Below are positions 6,338 through 6,387 of a DNA stretch of 6,387 bases, in pieces. The notes beneath the pieces were generated by a model. The model searched no databases. It was not told where the DNA came from and saw only the letters and a program-made list of their open reading frames with translations. The translations under genes were made by a program, and so were the position numbers. Within the stretch, counting starts at the first letter, position 1; the number at the start of each line of letters is the position of its first letter. The DNA is from Flavobacteriia bacterium (GTDB lineage Bacteria; Bacteroidota; Bacteroidia; Flavobacteriales_D; Crocinitomicaceae): the NCBI GenBank assembly GCA_009925805.1, contig RFQF01000120.1:1-6387 (forward strand). Direction: 5' to 3'.

Positions 6338-6387
6338 AATTGTACGAAATGGAGGGGATTCCTTTGGACAATTCGGCTTTGGAAACC
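5916..6387 (-). CDS. plsC: 1-acyl-sn-glycerol-3-phosphate acyltransferase, PlsC family (N-terminus outside window)
   Basis: PlsC acylates lysophosphatidic acid to phosphatidic acid at the inner membrane in phospholipid synthesis. The frame is open from the right edge to TAA at 5918-5916, giving 156 visible residues that begin VSKAELSKGIPSISYN. The acyltransferase glycerol-phosphate-binding motif FPEGTR is at 6227-6210, within YFPEGTRARDG. NPQQSLEAMRKLGE precedes it, and the block IV motif VPVAI with RDSWRLAQW follows it. The catalytic HX4D motif and any N-terminal membrane helix lie beyond the window. A TTG at 6371 is in frame, but the upstream residues VSKAEL match the family, so it is internal and not a start. 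The last residues, AIVQIFAQHLPR, overlap the bS16 core on the opposite strand, so the natural C-terminus may be altered. Confidence 0.9.
   Translation of the reverse strand, partial: VSKAELSKGIPSISYNFKTGGVIAIQRRNPQQSLEAMRKLGERIASSGENILYFPEGTRARDGQSAVFRSGGLEQLMLSNPQVELVPVAIRDSWRLAQWNFLPIPFGQTIRFDVLPSIFSKEVLQQCDGHVGKAARLLMQSVQEAIVQIFAQHLPR
5957..6337 (+). other. Antisense-open stretch after the probable rpsP/plsC junction
   Basis: The plus frame stays open for 126 codons here, but the minus strand encodes recognisable PlsC motifs across the same bases. The plus frame therefore carries no independent coding signal that I can see. The last 12 residues of the acyltransferase frame (5919-5954, AIVQIFAQHLPR) lie in turn on the reverse strand of the bS16 core. 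This pattern is expected if two unrelated pieces meet near 5955-5960. Confidence 0.5.

Overview
The window looks like chromosomal DNA of a member of Bacteroidota, most likely order Flavobacteriales (possibly Crocinitomicaceae-like). The reasons are promoters of the TTG-N17/19-TAnnTTTG type, little use of Shine-Dalgarno sites, a secreted protein with a type IX secretion (T9SS) C-terminal sorting domain, a TonB-dependent receptor with an N-terminal carboxypeptidase-regulatory-like domain, a TPR-PD40 propeller protein, and a bS16 protein of Bacteroidota type. I did not recognise a particular species.

Layout. Minus strand, 2102 down to 1: queE (7-carboxy-7-deazaguanine synthase), overlapping by one base (TGATG) with a large periplasmic or outer-membrane TPR/PD40 protein that runs off the left edge. 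Positions 2103-2191 form a compact divergent control region with two promoters of identical geometry whose -7 boxes lie almost back to back. Plus strand, 2192-5548: a two-gene unit made of a T9SS-exported jelly-roll-like protein and a 798-residue TonB-dependent receptor, 9 bases apart, in the same frame, with the receptor starting at TTG. Positions 5549-5635 hold a good promoter and a small leader hairpin for rpsP (bS16), which starts at 5636. From about 5957 the rpsP frame is antisense to a plsC-type acyltransferase on the minus strand, which runs off the right edge.

How the genes fit together. The plus-strand pair reads as a surface-exposed or released binding protein made together with an outer-membrane importer. 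That points to uptake of one ligand, which the sequence does not identify. The TPR/PD40 protein resembles the first three domains of the T9SS accessory protein PorE, so the control region may separate a possible T9SS-associated gene from a T9SS cargo gene. QueE, bS16 and PlsC are housekeeping genes. The rpsP/plsC junction is the oddest structural point: the conserved bS16 core ends near residue 107, and the remaining 126 codons are just the reverse strand of plsC. I saw no CRISPR array, insertion sequence, tRNA or rRNA, and no convincing novel defence or mobile system.
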